Shown here: positions 35,211-44,246 of the stretch, piece by piece
Position numbering within the stretch: the stretch's first letter is position 1
Layout: the number at the start of each line of letters is the position of its first letter
Source of the DNA: Brevibacterium zhoupengii
Lineage (GTDB): Bacteria > Actinomycetota > Actinomycetes > Actinomycetales > Brevibacteriaceae
NCBI RefSeq assembly: GCF_021117425.1
Contig: NZ_CP088298.1
Location: forward strand, 3,100,001-3,164,000
DNA length: 64,000 nucleotides
Reading direction: 5' to 3'
Translations under genes and position numbers: made by a program
The notes under the pieces: model-generated
Told to the model about the DNA's origin: nothing
Databases searched by the model: none
What the model saw: only the letters and a program-made list of their open reading frames with translations

Positions 35211-36326
35211 CTACAGCAGGTCTTCGAGTCCGCGTTCGCCTGCGGCCGAGACCGCCTTCTTCACGTCCTGGGCGTGGGAGCGGGAGGTGATGAGCAGGAC
35301 ATCCTCGGTGTCGACGACGACGAGATCGTCGAGGCCGACGATCGCGACCGTGCGCGGCTGCTTGGATTCGGAGAAGACGACACCGGAGGCATCGATTTCG
35401 AGGAGATCACAGTTCTGACCGATCGAGATGACCCCTGCAGGCTCTCCCGGCACCGGCTGGCGCAGACGGGCCACGGAGTCGAAGTCGCCGACGTCATCCC
35501 AGCCGAAGTCACCGGGAATGACGATGACACGACCGGCCGCGGCAGCAGGTTCGGCCACGACGTAGTCGATGGCTCGCTTCTCCAACCCGGGCCACACCTC
35601 GGCGAGCACCTGCGCCTGGGCATCGGTCCCCCACGCTTCGGCGATCCTCGACAGGCCTGCGAACAGTGTCGGGTCCTCGGTCTCAAGGACTTCGAGGAGG
35701 GCCGCGGCCTTGGCGATGAACATGCCGGCGTTCCAGCGGTAGCGGCCGGAGTTGACGTAGGCACGCGCCGTGCTCGCGGCAGGCTTCTCGGCGAAGGCCC
35801 GAGCACGACGGGCAGTCGGTGCACCCTGCAGGCCCAACAGATCACCGGTTTCGATGTAGCCGTAGGCGGTGGCGGGGTTGCGGGGCATGATTCCGACGGT
35901 GACGATGTCGCCGGTCTCTGCGGCGACGCAGGCTTGGTCGATGACCAATCGGAACTCGTCGACGTTGGTGATCGAATGGTCTGCGGAGAATGAGCCGACG
36001 ATCGCGTCCGGGTCTTCCTTCGCAATGAGCATGGTGGCCAGGCCGATCGCGGCGGCGGAATCCTTCGGCGAAGGTTCGGCGAGGATGTTGTCCACCGCGA
36101 TCTCAGGCAGCTGTTCGGCCACCTGGTCGCGGTGGCTCTGCCCAGTCACGACCCAGACCTTCTCGGAGCCCACGAGTGGGGCGACTCGATCCCAGGTGGA
36201 CTGGATCAGGCTCCGGCCCGTACCCAGGACGTCGTGGAGGAACTTCGGCGATGCCTTGCGCGAGAGCGGCCAGAGCCTGGTTCCGGATCCGCCGGCGGGG
36301 ATGATGGCGTGGAAGTGTGTGTTCAC
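35211..36326 (-). CDS. manC: Mannose-1-phosphate guanylyltransferase
   Basis: 371 aa. Synthesises GDP-mannose from mannose-1-P and GTP. The nucleotidyltransferase pyrophosphorylase motif AIIPAGGSGTRLWPLSRKASPKFL is at the N-terminus, with SFSADHSI, FAEKP and WNAGMFIAK. It lacks the phosphomannose-isomerase C-terminal domain, as usual in actinobacteria. Supplies mannosylated envelope glycans. Confidence 0.93.
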   Translation of the reverse strand: MNTHFHAIIPAGGSGTRLWPLSRKASPKFLHDVLGTGRSLIQSTWDRVAPLVGSEKVWVVTGQSHRDQVAEQLPEIAVDNILAEPSPKDSAAAIGLATMLIAKEDPDAIVGSFSADHSITNVDEFRLVIDQACVAAETGDIVTVGIMPRNPATAYGYIETGDLLGLQGAPTARRARAFAEKPAASTARAYVNSGRYRWNAGMFIAKAAALLEVLETEDPTLFAGLSRIAEAWGTDAQAQVLAEVWPGLEKRAIDYVVAEPAAAAGRVIVIPGDFGWDDVGDFDSVARLRQPVPGEPAGVISIGQNCDLLEIDASGVVFSESKQPRTVAIVGLDDLVVVDTEDVLLITSRSHAQDVKKAVSAAGERGLEDLL

Positions 36327-36654
36327 ATCATCAGTGTCTCAAAGTTCGGTCACGCTCTGACCGATGTTGTCCGCCGTGTCGGGGTGAGGAGAACCGGAAT
36401 TCTCAGAGGCCGTTCTCAGCACCCACCTCGGCGATGGACCCGACTCACCAGGTCAGCCCGGCGAACAGATTCTTTAGAGCATATGATTGTTCTGTAATTG
36501 AAAATCGTCGTATCTGAACATCGCGACTATGAGGGAACTGCCAGGAACTTAATGTGATCCACCACGCTCAGGCGTGGCTCAACTGGCAACCAGGCGGCGT
36601 TCGGCGTAGTTTCTTGATGTACACAGTCGATTAATCCAAGATGGAGGATGCTCC
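36327..36654 (+). promoter_or_regulatory. sdh upstream region with nested stem-loop
   Basis: No gene is visible in these 328 bp. An inverted-repeat structure sits at 36539-36588: outer TGCCAG/CTGGCA (36539-36544, 36583-36588) enclosing hairpin CCACGC-TCAG-GCGTGG (36562-36577). The sdhC ribosome site GGAGGATG is at about 36643-36650. The region from 36475 to 36530 is A+T-rich and probably contains the sdh promoter. Confidence 0.5.
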
Positions 36655-37032
36655 GTGGCCAAAGCGTCTACGGGCACTCTGTACCGAGGAAATGAAGGAA
36701 TGTGGTCCTGGGTCGCGCATCGCGTCACAGGCGTCGGAATCTTCTTCTTCCTGCTGGTCCACGTGCTCGATACTGCACTCGTCCGCGTCTCACCCGAGGC
36801 CTACAACGCCGTGATCGGAACGTATAAGACACCGTTCATGGCCATCGGCGAGATCGCACTCGTTGCCGCAATCGCATTCCATGCGTTCAACGGTCTTCGC
36901 GTCATTCTCGTCGACTTCTCGAAGAGTGGACCGAAAAATCAGAAGAAGCTGTTCTGGGGAGTCATCGTCGTATGGCTCATCATCATGATCGCCTTCATCC
37001 CCCGCCAGCTGATGCACACGTTCGGAGGATGA
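36655..37032 (+). CDS. sdhC: Succinate dehydrogenase cytochrome b556 subunit
   Basis: 125 aa, three membrane helices. Heme/quinone region motifs HRVTGVGIFFFLLVHVLD and AIAFHAFNGLRVILVDF (axial heme His). Anchors SdhAB to the membrane. GTG start at 36655. First gene of sdhCDAB with a 1-nt gap to sdhD. Confidence 0.95.
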   Translation: MAKASTGTLYRGNEGMWSWVAHRVTGVGIFFFLLVHVLDTALVRVSPEAYNAVIGTYKTPFMAIGEIALVAAIAFHAFNGLRVILVDFSKSGPKNQKKLFWGVIVVWLIIMIAFIPRQLMHTFGG

Positions 37033-37033
37033 C

Positions 37034-37486
37034 ATGAGCACAACATCGATCCCGGCTCCGCGCACCGGCTACTCGCGCCACAAATCAACTCGGTCGAAGT
37101 TCGAAATGTTCGCATGGCTGTTCATGCGCATCTCGGGCGTCGTCCTCGTCATCCTCATCTTCGGCCACCTCTTCGTGAACCTGTGGGCCGGCGAAGGCGT
37201 CCAGGCCATCGACTTCGGGTTCGTGGCCGGCAAATGGGCCAGCCCGTTCTGGCAGATCTGGGACCTGCTGATGCTGTGGCTGGCTATGCTGCACGGCACC
37301 AACGGTCTGCGCACCATCATCATGGACTATGCCGAGAAGCCAAGCACCAGGATGGCTCTCCAGGTGATCCTCTACATCGCCTCGGTCATCGTCATCGTGC
37401 TCGGCACGCTCGTCATCTTCACATTCGATCCCTGCCCGGCCGGAGCCGACCCCGCATTGCTGGCGTCATTCTGCTCGGCCGCATAG
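37034..37486 (+). CDS. sdhD: Succinate dehydrogenase membrane anchor subunit
   Basis: 150 aa with three helices. FAWLFMRISGVVLVILIFGHLFVNLW and LWLAMLHGTNGLRTIIMDYAEKP carry the second heme/quinone-site histidines. Second gene of the sdhCDAB operon. Confidence 0.93.
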   Translation: MSTTSIPAPRTGYSRHKSTRSKFEMFAWLFMRISGVVLVILIFGHLFVNLWAGEGVQAIDFGFVAGKWASPFWQIWDLLMLWLAMLHGTNGLRTIIMDYAEKPSTRMALQVILYIASVIVIVLGTLVIFTFDPCPAGADPALLASFCSAA

Positions 37487-37496
37487 AAGGAGAAAC

Positions 37497-39257
37497 ATGC
37501 AGGTACATCAATACGACGTTGTCATCGTCGGTGCCGGTGGCGCCGGGATGCGCGCAGCGATCGAATCGGGCCAGCGCGCCCGGACCGCAGTCCTGACCAA
37601 GCTCTACCCGACCCGTTCGCACACGGGTGCTGCCCAGGGCGGCATGTGCGCCGCACTGGCGAACGTGGAAGAGGACAACTGGGAATGGCACACCTTCGAC
37701 ACCGTCAAGGGCGGTGACTACCTGGTCGACCAGGATGCCGCCGAGGTGATGGCGAAGGAAGCCATCGACGCCGTCCTCGATCTCGAGAAGATGGGGCTGC
37801 CCTTCAACAGGACCCCAGAAGGCAAGATCGACCAGCGTCGCTTCGGTGGTCACACCCGTGACCACGGCAAGTCCCCGGTCCGCCGCTCCTGCTACGCAGC
37901 CGACCGCACCGGCCACATGATCCTCCAGACTCTGTACCAGAACTGCGTCAAGCACGGCGTCGAGTTCTACAACGAGTTCTACGTCCTCGACCTGGCCATG
38001 ACCGAGGTCGACGGGGTCCGCCGTCCGGCCGGCGTCGTCGCCTACGAACTGGCCACCGGCGAGATCCACCTGTTCCAGGCCAAGTCGGTCGTCTTCGCAA
38101 CCGGCGGCGTGGGCAAGGTCTTCAAGACCACTTCGAACGCCCACACCCTCACCGGTGACGGCATGGCCGTGGCCTACAACCGGGGCATCCCGCTCGAGGA
38201 CATGGAGTTCTTCCAGTTCCACCCGACCGGCCTGGCCGGTCTGGGCATTCTGCTCTCCGAGGCAGCCCGCGGTGAGGGCGCGATCCTGCGTAATTCCGAC
38301 GGTGAGCGCTTCATGGAACGCTACGCTCCGACGATCAAGGATCTCGCTCCTCGTGACATCGTGGCCCGTTCCATGGCCAATGAGGTGCGTGAGGGCCGCG
38401 GTTGTGGACCGAACAAGGACTACGTCCTGCTCGACCTCACTCACCTCGAGCCTGCGCACATCGATGCGAAGCTGCCCGACATCACCGAGTTCGCCCGCAC
38501 CTACCTCGGTGTGGAGCCCTACACGGAGCCGGTGCCGGTCTTCCCGACCGCGCACTACGCCATGGGCGGTATTCCGACCAACATCGAGGCAGAGGTGCTG
38601 GCGGACAACGACAACGTCATCCCCGGCCTCTACGCCGCCGGTGAGGTTGCCTGCGTGTCCGTGCACGGCTCAAACCGACTGGGCACGAACTCGCTGCTCG
38701 ACATCAACGTCTTCGGTAAGCGCGCCGGCATCGCCGCCGCGGAATACTCGAAGACCGCTGACTTCGTCGAACTGCCCGAGGGTTCGGAGAACGACACCGT
38801 CGCACTGCTCGAGAAGATGCGGACTTCAGACGGCACCGAACGCATCGGCGCCATCCGCAAGGATCTGCAGGAACTCATGGACGCCAACGTCCAGGTCTTC
38901 CGCACTGACGAGACTCTGCGTGAAGCGCTCGACGAGATCGCGAAACTGCGTGAACGTTACAACAACGTCGGCATTCAGGATCGCGGCAAGCGCTTCAACC
39001 TCGACCTCCTCGAGGCCGTCGAGCTGAACTTCCTGCTCGAACTCGCCGAGGTCATCTCCGTCGCCGCCATCCACCGCAAGGAATCACGCGGTGGGCACTT
39101 CCGAGAAGACTTCCCGGACCGTGACGACGAGGGATTCATGCACCACACGATGACCTACCTCGATCCTGATTCCGAGACCGACGGCATCAAGGGCATGCGT
39201 CTGGAGACGAAGCCCGTCATCGTCACCCGTTACCAGCCGATGGAGCGTAAGTACTGA
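37497..39257 (+). CDS. sdhA: Succinate dehydrogenase flavoprotein subunit
   Basis: 586 aa. Oxidises succinate to fumarate with covalently bound FAD: VIVGAGGAGMRAAIESGQ (FAD), SHTGAAQGGMCAAL with the FAD-linked His, FHPTGLAGLGILLSEAARGEGAILRN, active-site RDHGKSPVRRSCYAADRTGH, and HGSNRLGTNSLLDINVFG. Stop overlaps the sdhB start by one nucleotide (TGATG). Confidence 0.97.
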   Translation: MQVHQYDVVIVGAGGAGMRAAIESGQRARTAVLTKLYPTRSHTGAAQGGMCAALANVEEDNWEWHTFDTVKGGDYLVDQDAAEVMAKEAIDAVLDLEKMGLPFNRTPEGKIDQRRFGGHTRDHGKSPVRRSCYAADRTGHMILQTLYQNCVKHGVEFYNEFYVLDLAMTEVDGVRRPAGVVAYELATGEIHLFQAKSVVFATGGVGKVFKTTSNAHTLTGDGMAVAYNRGIPLEDMEFFQFHPTGLAGLGILLSEAARGEGAILRNSDGERFMERYAPTIKDLAPRDIVARSMANEVREGRGCGPNKDYVLLDLTHLEPAHIDAKLPDITEFARTYLGVEPYTEPVPVFPTAHYAMGGIPTNIEAEVLADNDNVIPGLYAAGEVACVSVHGSNRLGTNSLLDINVFGKRAGIAAAEYSKTADFVELPEGSENDTVALLEKMRTSDGTERIGAIRKDLQELMDANVQVFRTDETLREALDEIAKLRERYNNVGIQDRGKRFNLDLLEAVELNFLLELAEVISVAAIHRKESRGGHFREDFPDRDDEGFMHHTMTYLDPDSETDGIKGMRLETKPVIVTRYQPMERKY

Positions 39258-40054
39258 TGAGCACCGATACCTCAACCGAAACCCCGGAGCCGGCCTCGAA
39301 GATCGACCTGCCCGACCATGTGGCCGGCGACAGCGGTTCGATCCCGTCGTTCGACTGCACCTTCAAGATCGCACGCTTCGACCCCGAACAGGACGAAGAG
39401 GCGCACTGGGAGGAGTACAAGGTCACGATGTACGGCACCGACCGTGTCCTGGACGCCCTGCACAAGATCAAGTGGGAAGAGGACGGTTCGCTGTCCTTCC
39501 GCCGCTCCTGTGCCCACGGCGTCTGCGGCTCCGATGCCATGCGCATCAACGGCCGTAACCGTCTGGCTTGCAAGACCCTGCTGAAGGATCTTGACACCTC
39601 GAAGACGATCACCGTCGAAGCGATCAAGGGTCTGCCTCTGGAGAAGGACCTCATCGTCGACATGGAGCCCTTCTTCCAGTCCTACCGCGAGGTCATGCCG
39701 TTCCTCATCACCTCCGGTCACGAGCCGACGCGTGAGCGTCTGCAGTCGGCCGAGCAGCGTGAGGCATTCGACGACACCACCAAGTGCATCCTATGCGCTG
39801 CGTGCACCTCGTCGTGCCCCGTGTTCTGGACCGATGGACAGTACTTCGGACCGGCAGCCATCGTCAACGCGCACCGTTTCATCTTCGATTCGCGTGACGA
39901 GGGCGGAGACATGCGCCTGGAGATCCTCAACGACAAGGAAGGTGTGTGGCGCTGCCGCACCACCTTCAACTGCACCGAGGCCTGCCCTCGTGGCATCGAA
40001 ATCACCAAGGCCATCGCCGAGGTGAAGCAGGCAGTCCTGCAGCGCGCATTCTGA
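39257..40054 (+). CDS. sdhB: Succinate dehydrogenase iron-sulfur subunit
   Basis: 265 aa. The [2Fe-2S] site is in SCAHGVCGSDAM, with the [4Fe-4S] and [3Fe-4S] sites in CILCAACTSSCPVFW and CRTTFNCTEACPRGI. Transfers electrons from SdhA to the quinone site. Last gene of the operon, followed at once by a strong terminator. Confidence 0.97.
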   Translation: MSTDTSTETPEPASKIDLPDHVAGDSGSIPSFDCTFKIARFDPEQDEEAHWEEYKVTMYGTDRVLDALHKIKWEEDGSLSFRRSCAHGVCGSDAMRINGRNRLACKTLLKDLDTSKTITVEAIKGLPLEKDLIVDMEPFFQSYREVMPFLITSGHEPTRERLQSAEQREAFDDTTKCILCAACTSSCPVFWTDGQYFGPAAIVNAHRFIFDSRDEGGDMRLEILNDKEGVWRCRTTFNCTEACPRGIEITKAIAEVKQAVLQRAF

Positions 40055-40075
40055 TCTGACGATCACCATCGCCGA

Positions 40076-40109
40076 GGCGGCCGTGCACTTTTCGTGCACG
40101 GCCGCCTTT
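40076..40109 (+). terminator. Intrinsic terminator of the sdh operon
   Basis: Perfect 13-bp stem GGCGGCCGTGCAC/GTGCACGGCCGCC with 5-nt loop TTTTC, followed by TTTC; 22 nt after the sdhB stop. Confidence 0.9.
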
Positions 40110-40218
40110 CGCGTTCCCTGGGGTGAGTCGGGTGGGTGTTGGTGGGTGGCGCAAGTTGTGCCCAATCGCACCGAGTTTCCTGAAAGCTCCCAGTTCGCCT
40201 CGGTCGTAGACTGGTGCG

Positions 40219-41475
40219 ATGCGTTCTCACCACCTGTCTTCTCCGACGCGTACAGCGGTACTCCCCCGTTCACCTCGGGCAGGACTTCGTCTCATCGTCA
40301 GTGCCGCAATCGCGTTGCTGCTGATTGGGGCTCAGCTGGTCCTCTCCCCCGGCACCTCGCACGGGCTGAGCCAACCGGAGGAGACACCGGAGAAGGTCTA
40401 CGAGTCTCCGGCCGACCTCGGCGACGGATCGAAGCCACCGACACCGGTGGGAACGTCATGGCTGGTGGGAGACCTCGACACGGGTGAGCTCCAAGTCGCG
40501 CATGACATCGACAAGAAGCATGCCCCGGCATCGACGATCAAACTCCTCACTGCCCTGGCACTCGTCGAGGTCCTCGACGATCCGAAGCAGAAGGTGGAGG
40601 CGGAGTTCGAGGACATGGAGATCGACGGCACCAAGGTCGGTCTCATGCAGAAGAACGAGTACACCGTGGATCTGCTCTTCCACGCAATGCTGATGTCGAG
40701 TGCCAACGATGCTGCGAATGCGCTCGGGCGAGCCGCCGGTGGTCAGGACAAGGCTGTGGCCCTGATGAACGAGAAGGCCGAAGAACTGGGGATGACGAAC
40801 ACCCACGCGGCGAACACTTCGGGCCTCGACGATAAGGATCAGTACATGACTGCTGCAGACATGATGAAGCTGGCGTGGGCTGTGTGTGAGAACGACTATC
40901 TGATGAGTGTCATCGACACCGAGACCTACAAGTTCCCGGGTGGCAAGAACCCGGATACCAAAGAGAAGTTCAAAGGCTACGAGATTCAGAACCACACCAA
41001 GATCGTCGGCCAGGTCGACGGTGGGCTCGGGCTGAAGAACGGGTTCACACGTCAGGCCAAGGGCGCCTATATCGCTGTGGCAGAACGTGATGGCCGTCGT
41101 GTCGTCTCGACGATGCTCGGAATCGACAACAACTCCCGGCAGGCAGCGGTCGACCTTCTCGAATGGGACTTCGCCCAGAAGGATCCCAAATCTCTGCAGA
41201 CCGTCCCGGTCGGCCAGGCGGTGACGCCCAGTGGCGACCCGAGCGCTTCGGAGAGCGGCAGCCATGCCGGCGGAGCCGACGCCGACGACAATGCAGCAGT
41301 CGGCGCCCAGGTGGAGTCCGGCGACGACTCCCCCACTGCTGCGAACGAAGCCAAGGCCTCATCATCGGTCCTGGGCATCCCTGCGGAGCGTCTCCTCGCG
41401 TTCGGAATGTTGGCCGGCGCTGCAGTGCTTCTCCTCGCGGCTGCGGTCATCTTGGTGCGGCTGCGCAGAGGCTGA
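40219..41475 (+). CDS. D-alanyl-D-alanine carboxypeptidase (S11, PBP5-type)
   Basis: 418 aa. Trims the terminal D-Ala of peptidoglycan stem peptides. N-terminal signal segment (22-50), then the active-site tetrad Ser105-x-x-Lys108 (ASTIK), Ser161-Ala-Asn163 (SSAND) and Lys273-Asn-Gly275 (LKNGFT, in place of the common KTG). A Ser/Ala/Asp-rich linker precedes a C-terminal membrane helix (about 393-413) with a basic tail, so the enzyme is anchored at both ends. KNG replacing KTG is the only departure from the norm. Confidence 0.93.
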   Translation: MRSHHLSSPTRTAVLPRSPRAGLRLIVSAAIALLLIGAQLVLSPGTSHGLSQPEETPEKVYESPADLGDGSKPPTPVGTSWLVGDLDTGELQVAHDIDKKHAPASTIKLLTALALVEVLDDPKQKVEAEFEDMEIDGTKVGLMQKNEYTVDLLFHAMLMSSANDAANALGRAAGGQDKAVALMNEKAEELGMTNTHAANTSGLDDKDQYMTAADMMKLAWAVCENDYLMSVIDTETYKFPGGKNPDTKEKFKGYEIQNHTKIVGQVDGGLGLKNGFTRQAKGAYIAVAERDGRRVVSTMLGIDNNSRQAAVDLLEWDFAQKDPKSLQTVPVGQAVTPSGDPSASESGSHAGGADADDNAAVGAQVESGDDSPTAANEAKASSSVLGIPAERLLAFGMLAGAAVLLLAAAVILVRLRRG

Positions 41476-41523
41476 AGAACCCGTTCTCGGATAGAATCGA
41501 GGTAGTCCCGTTCGGAGGTTGCC

Positions 41524-41997
41524 GTGAATTCACCATTGTTGTCCACACTGCTTGAGCGTGAGCATGAGGAGATCGATGGCGGAATCGAGGAGTACGCCGA
41601 CGGACTGACCCGCGACGAATCTGACTCAGCACCCTTGCTGCGGGCGATGGCAGCTCTGCGACGTCACATCTATCTCGAAGAAGAGTTCATCTTTCCAACG
41701 CTGCGCACAGCCGGACTGATGATGCCTGTGTTCGTCATGCTCCGGGAACACGGTGAGATCTGGGACGCGATGGCCTCTCTTGACGAACAACTGGCAGCTG
41801 ACGCCGATGCGCAGGCTATGGATGAAGCGTGCCGGGACCTGCTGACTCGCCTCGAAGCACACAATTCGAAGGAAGAGCCGATCATCTATCCGCGTGCGGA
41901 TGCGGAACTCTCAGACGATGCGACGAACCGCCTACGGGGTTTCCTTGACGCAGGCGCCATGCCTAAGGGGTGGCAGTGCGAAAAGGCAACGCTGTGA
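41524..41997 (+). CDS. Hemerythrin-like domain protein
   Basis: 157 aa. Four-helix diiron pattern: LEREHEEID, ALRRHIYLEEEFIFPTL, MLREHGEIWDAM and LEAHNSKEEPIIYPRAD supply the His/Glu ligands. Likely an O2/NO or iron-responsive protein. GTG start after CGGAGGTTGCC. Confidence 0.9.
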   Translation: MNSPLLSTLLEREHEEIDGGIEEYADGLTRDESDSAPLLRAMAALRRHIYLEEEFIFPTLRTAGLMMPVFVMLREHGEIWDAMASLDEQLAADADAQAMDEACRDLLTRLEAHNSKEEPIIYPRADAELSDDATNRLRGFLDAGAMPKGWQCEKATL

Positions 41998-42039
41998 TCA
42001 GGGTCGCGACCGGTTCACTCGGCCGTCCGCTCCGTGATT

Positions 42040-42067
42040 TTGACATCTTCTAGGCAACTTGTATAAG
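42040..42067 (+). promoter_or_regulatory. Strong promoter for the 55-aa small gene
   Basis: TTGACA (42040-42045), 16-nt spacer, TATAAG (42062-42067). One of the closest matches to the housekeeping consensus in this window; transcription would begin near 42074. Confidence 0.75.
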
Positions 42068-42388
42068 CTGATGTCTTGCGTTCGAAGCAGTCCGGCTTCA
42101 TCGAACCTTTGATTCGACTCTTACGACGATTCGCCATTCATTACGGCAGTCGAAGAATCTGGTTCAACTTGCAGATGAAATGCCACGGACTCTGTGTCTC
42201 TTCTGAATGCAGATCCCCCACCGTGAAGGATCAACCCGCACCACGGTGAAACCCCGCCGGTATGCCTCCGACATTTTCGTTTGGCAGCCTGCACCATCCG
42301 GTGACTACCCCGTCACCAACTCAACACGAACTGAATTGCGTGCACAGATGCACGCCATTCAATGAAACATGAATGAAAGGAGGGAACG
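42068..42388 (+). ncRNA. Long structured leader candidate (untranslated region)
   Basis: About 315 nt between the promoter and the small ORF with no convincing gene. Several inverted repeats occur in order: GTTCGA.AGC/GCTTCATCGAAC (about 42079-42105), GATTCGACT/AGTCGA..ATC (about 42111-42159), CACCGTG/CACGGTG (about 42219-42247), GGTGAC/GTCACC (about 42300-42316) and GCGTGC/GCACGC (about 42338-42354). A 13-codon ORF starts at 42071. Could be a riboswitch, attenuator or separate small RNA; no known Rfam class recognised. Confidence 0.4.
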
Positions 42389-42556
42389 ATGACTCAGTTC
42401 CCACAGTGGGTTCAGCGTGCCGTCGAGCACGCCGGACTGATCGATCCGCGGATCAGCACCAGGAACACTGGCGAAATCACGATCAGTGATTCCACCGGAC
42501 GTACCGTGCTGTTCACCGGCTCATCGCTGCGTGAGATTACGCCGCTGGCGGCCTGA
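42389..42556 (+). CDS. 55-aa small protein of unknown function
   Basis: ATG 42389 with near-perfect ribosome site AAAGGAGGGAA; TGA at 42554-42556. The protein starts MTQFPQWVQRAVEHAGLIDP, continues with a beta-rich middle (GEITISDSTGRTVLFTG) and ends SSLREITPLAA. Soluble, no cysteines, no TM. A strong promoter, long leader and T-tract terminator mark it as an independently controlled gene. No family recognised. Confidence 0.75.
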   Translation: MTQFPQWVQRAVEHAGLIDPRISTRNTGEITISDSTGRTVLFTGSSLREITPLAA

Positions 42557-42631
42557 TCGCCGCCGTCTGTCAGGTTTTCCTTCGCACTGCTGGGTTTTAA
42601 GCAGAGCGAGAACCACGACAGTCTGACCTCT

Positions 42632-42676
42632 GCCCGACATTTCGCAGGTTTCGCCTGCAGGAATGTCGGGCTTTTT
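42632..42676 (+). terminator. Strong intrinsic terminator of the small gene
   Basis: Stem GCCCGACATT.CGCAGG with GCCTGC..GAATGTCGGGC around a TTTC loop, followed by TTTTT. Confidence 0.92.
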
Positions 42677-42783
42677 CATTCTCCGCCCGTGCCCCTTGTC
42701 CATGCCCCTCGCCTGGACGGGTCACCTGCCGTACATGCCTTGTAGGGTGGGACCTCCATGCACTCTGTCCGAAAGGACGACCA

Positions 42784-43899
42784 ATGCAGCAGAACTCACG
42801 AGACCAGCTACCACTGCTGGCCAGACGCCCCGACGTCGTCACGGACATTCTCCAGATCGTCAAGACCGTCATCGCGGCCACCGGCGCGTGGTGGCTGTCG
42901 GACAATGTCCTCAACTCCCAGATGCCGTTCCTGGCTCCGTGGGCGGCGCTGCTGACAGTCCATGCCACCGTCCACCGCTCCCTGTCTCGCGGAGCACAGT
43001 CGACGATCGCCTCGACTCTCGGTGTTGCCTTGTCCTTCCTCATCGGCAACTACCTGGGGGTGAGCATCTGGACATTTGCTCTCGCGCTGCTGGTCGGTCT
43101 CGCTGCCGCGCGTCTGCCATGGATACGCGATGAAGGCGTGGCGATTGCGACAACAGGAATCTTCGTCCTCGGCAGCGGCTTCGACAGTCAGCAGCCCTTT
43201 CTCGGGGAACGGATCTTGGAACTCTGCATCGGTGTCGCCGTCGGCATCGTGGTCAACCTACTTGTGATTCCGCCGCTGCGGGATCAGCAGGCCGCGCGAT
43301 ACGTCGACAGCATCAACCGGCGCATGGGCACCATGCTCGTCGACATGGCAGATGAACTGGACGACGGCTGGGAAACCGCGGACGCCGATGACTGGTTCAA
43401 TGAGACCGAGTCGATGAGCGAAGAGATGAACTCCGCATGGCAGTCGGTCAGGTTCGCTCGCGAGAGCCAACGAGCAAATCCGCGTGATCGTCTGCGTCGG
43501 AAGCGCACTCCATCGGGCGAGGCTCGAGACACTCAGACATCGCCGAAGGATGCCAGCTACGAGAATATCCTGCAGCGGGTGGACGAAGGCATCTCCCATC
43601 TGCGCCATCTCACGCGAACTCTGCGCGAGGGGTCCTATGAAGACGGCGAATGGGACACTCGCTTTCGCGAGCAGTGGACCTCGATCGTCCGCGACGCAGG
43701 CCGATCGATTGCCGACCCGGATGCGGAGGTCGAGCCGATCTTCAAACGCCTCGAAGAGCTGTCGGTGAACATGGCCGCCGATGACGGCCTCCCTGAGCGC
43801 TCCTGGGCTCTTTACGGGTCGCTTATCGCAAGCATGCAGCACATCGCCGCAATCGTCGACGACGTCGCCTCCGCACGTGAGGCACGCGAATCTAGCTGA
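42784..43899 (+). CDS. FUSC/ArAE-family membrane transporter
   Basis: 371 aa. About five or six membrane helices in residues 20-165 (IVKTVIAATGAWWLSD, FLAPWAALLTVHATVHRSLSRGAQ, ELCIGVAVGIVVNLLVIPPLRD), then a long cytoplasmic helical domain. This matches the aromatic-acid-exporter/fusaric-acid-resistance-like family, half-size version. Putative proton-driven exporter of aromatic carboxylates; substrate unknown. Confidence 0.88.
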   Translation: MQQNSRDQLPLLARRPDVVTDILQIVKTVIAATGAWWLSDNVLNSQMPFLAPWAALLTVHATVHRSLSRGAQSTIASTLGVALSFLIGNYLGVSIWTFALALLVGLAAARLPWIRDEGVAIATTGIFVLGSGFDSQQPFLGERILELCIGVAVGIVVNLLVIPPLRDQQAARYVDSINRRMGTMLVDMADELDDGWETADADDWFNETESMSEEMNSAWQSVRFARESQRANPRDRLRRKRTPSGEARDTQTSPKDASYENILQRVDEGISHLRHLTRTLREGSYEDGEWDTRFREQWTSIVRDAGRSIADPDAEVEPIFKRLEELSVNMAADDGLPERSWALYGSLIASMQHIAAIVDDVASAREARESS

Positions 43900-43962
43900 C
43901 AACAGTCAGTTGAGATGAGCAGCTGAGATGAACCGGTTCCGCCTGCAGACTCCTCAATGCAG

Positions 43963-44003
43963 AAAAGCGGCCCACCCAAGCAGTGTGTGCTCGGATGGGC
44001 CGC
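43963..44003 (-). terminator. Minus-strand terminator left beside the nrdF remnant
   Basis: Stem GCGGCCCA/TGGGCCGC (43967-43974, 43996-44003) followed on the minus strand by TTTT (43963-43966). It points leftward, away from the truncated nrdF copy at 44052. It is best explained as the original nrdF terminator, displaced when the island inserted. Confidence 0.75.
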
Positions 44004-44051
44004 AAGCCCGTACCTGGGGGAGTCCGGACTCCCAATCGCTCAGAAAGCGAG

Positions 44052-44204
<153 letters not shown>

Positions 44205-44220
44205 CTACCTGGTGTGATCG

Positions 44221-44246
44221 TGGGCAGGATTTGGGCAAATTCTGGG
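44221..44246 (+). repeat. Left-end 11-bp-period direct repeats (candidate integrase arm sites)
   Basis: TGGGCAGGATT (44221) and TGGGCAAATTC (44232) in tandem, followed by TGGG (44243). The 15-mer TGGGCAAATTCTGGG at 44232-44246 is repeated exactly at 48050-48064. Spacing of one helical turn is typical of arm-type sites for tyrosine integrases. The 44137-44531 stretch otherwise holds no convincing gene; a 7-bp-arm palindrome GCAGCGT-GAA-ACGCTGC lies at 44286-44302. Confidence 0.7.

Noticed and set aside
37419-38666. 415-codon minus-strand frame
   Set aside because: Antisense to sdhA and sdhD, which have complete motifs in the other orientation.
40219-41475. Loss of function of the D,D-carboxypeptidase because KTG reads KNG
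   Set aside because: KNG/K(T/S/N)G variation is tolerated within S11 enzymes, and the SxxK and SxN motifs are intact, so no claim of inactivity is made.
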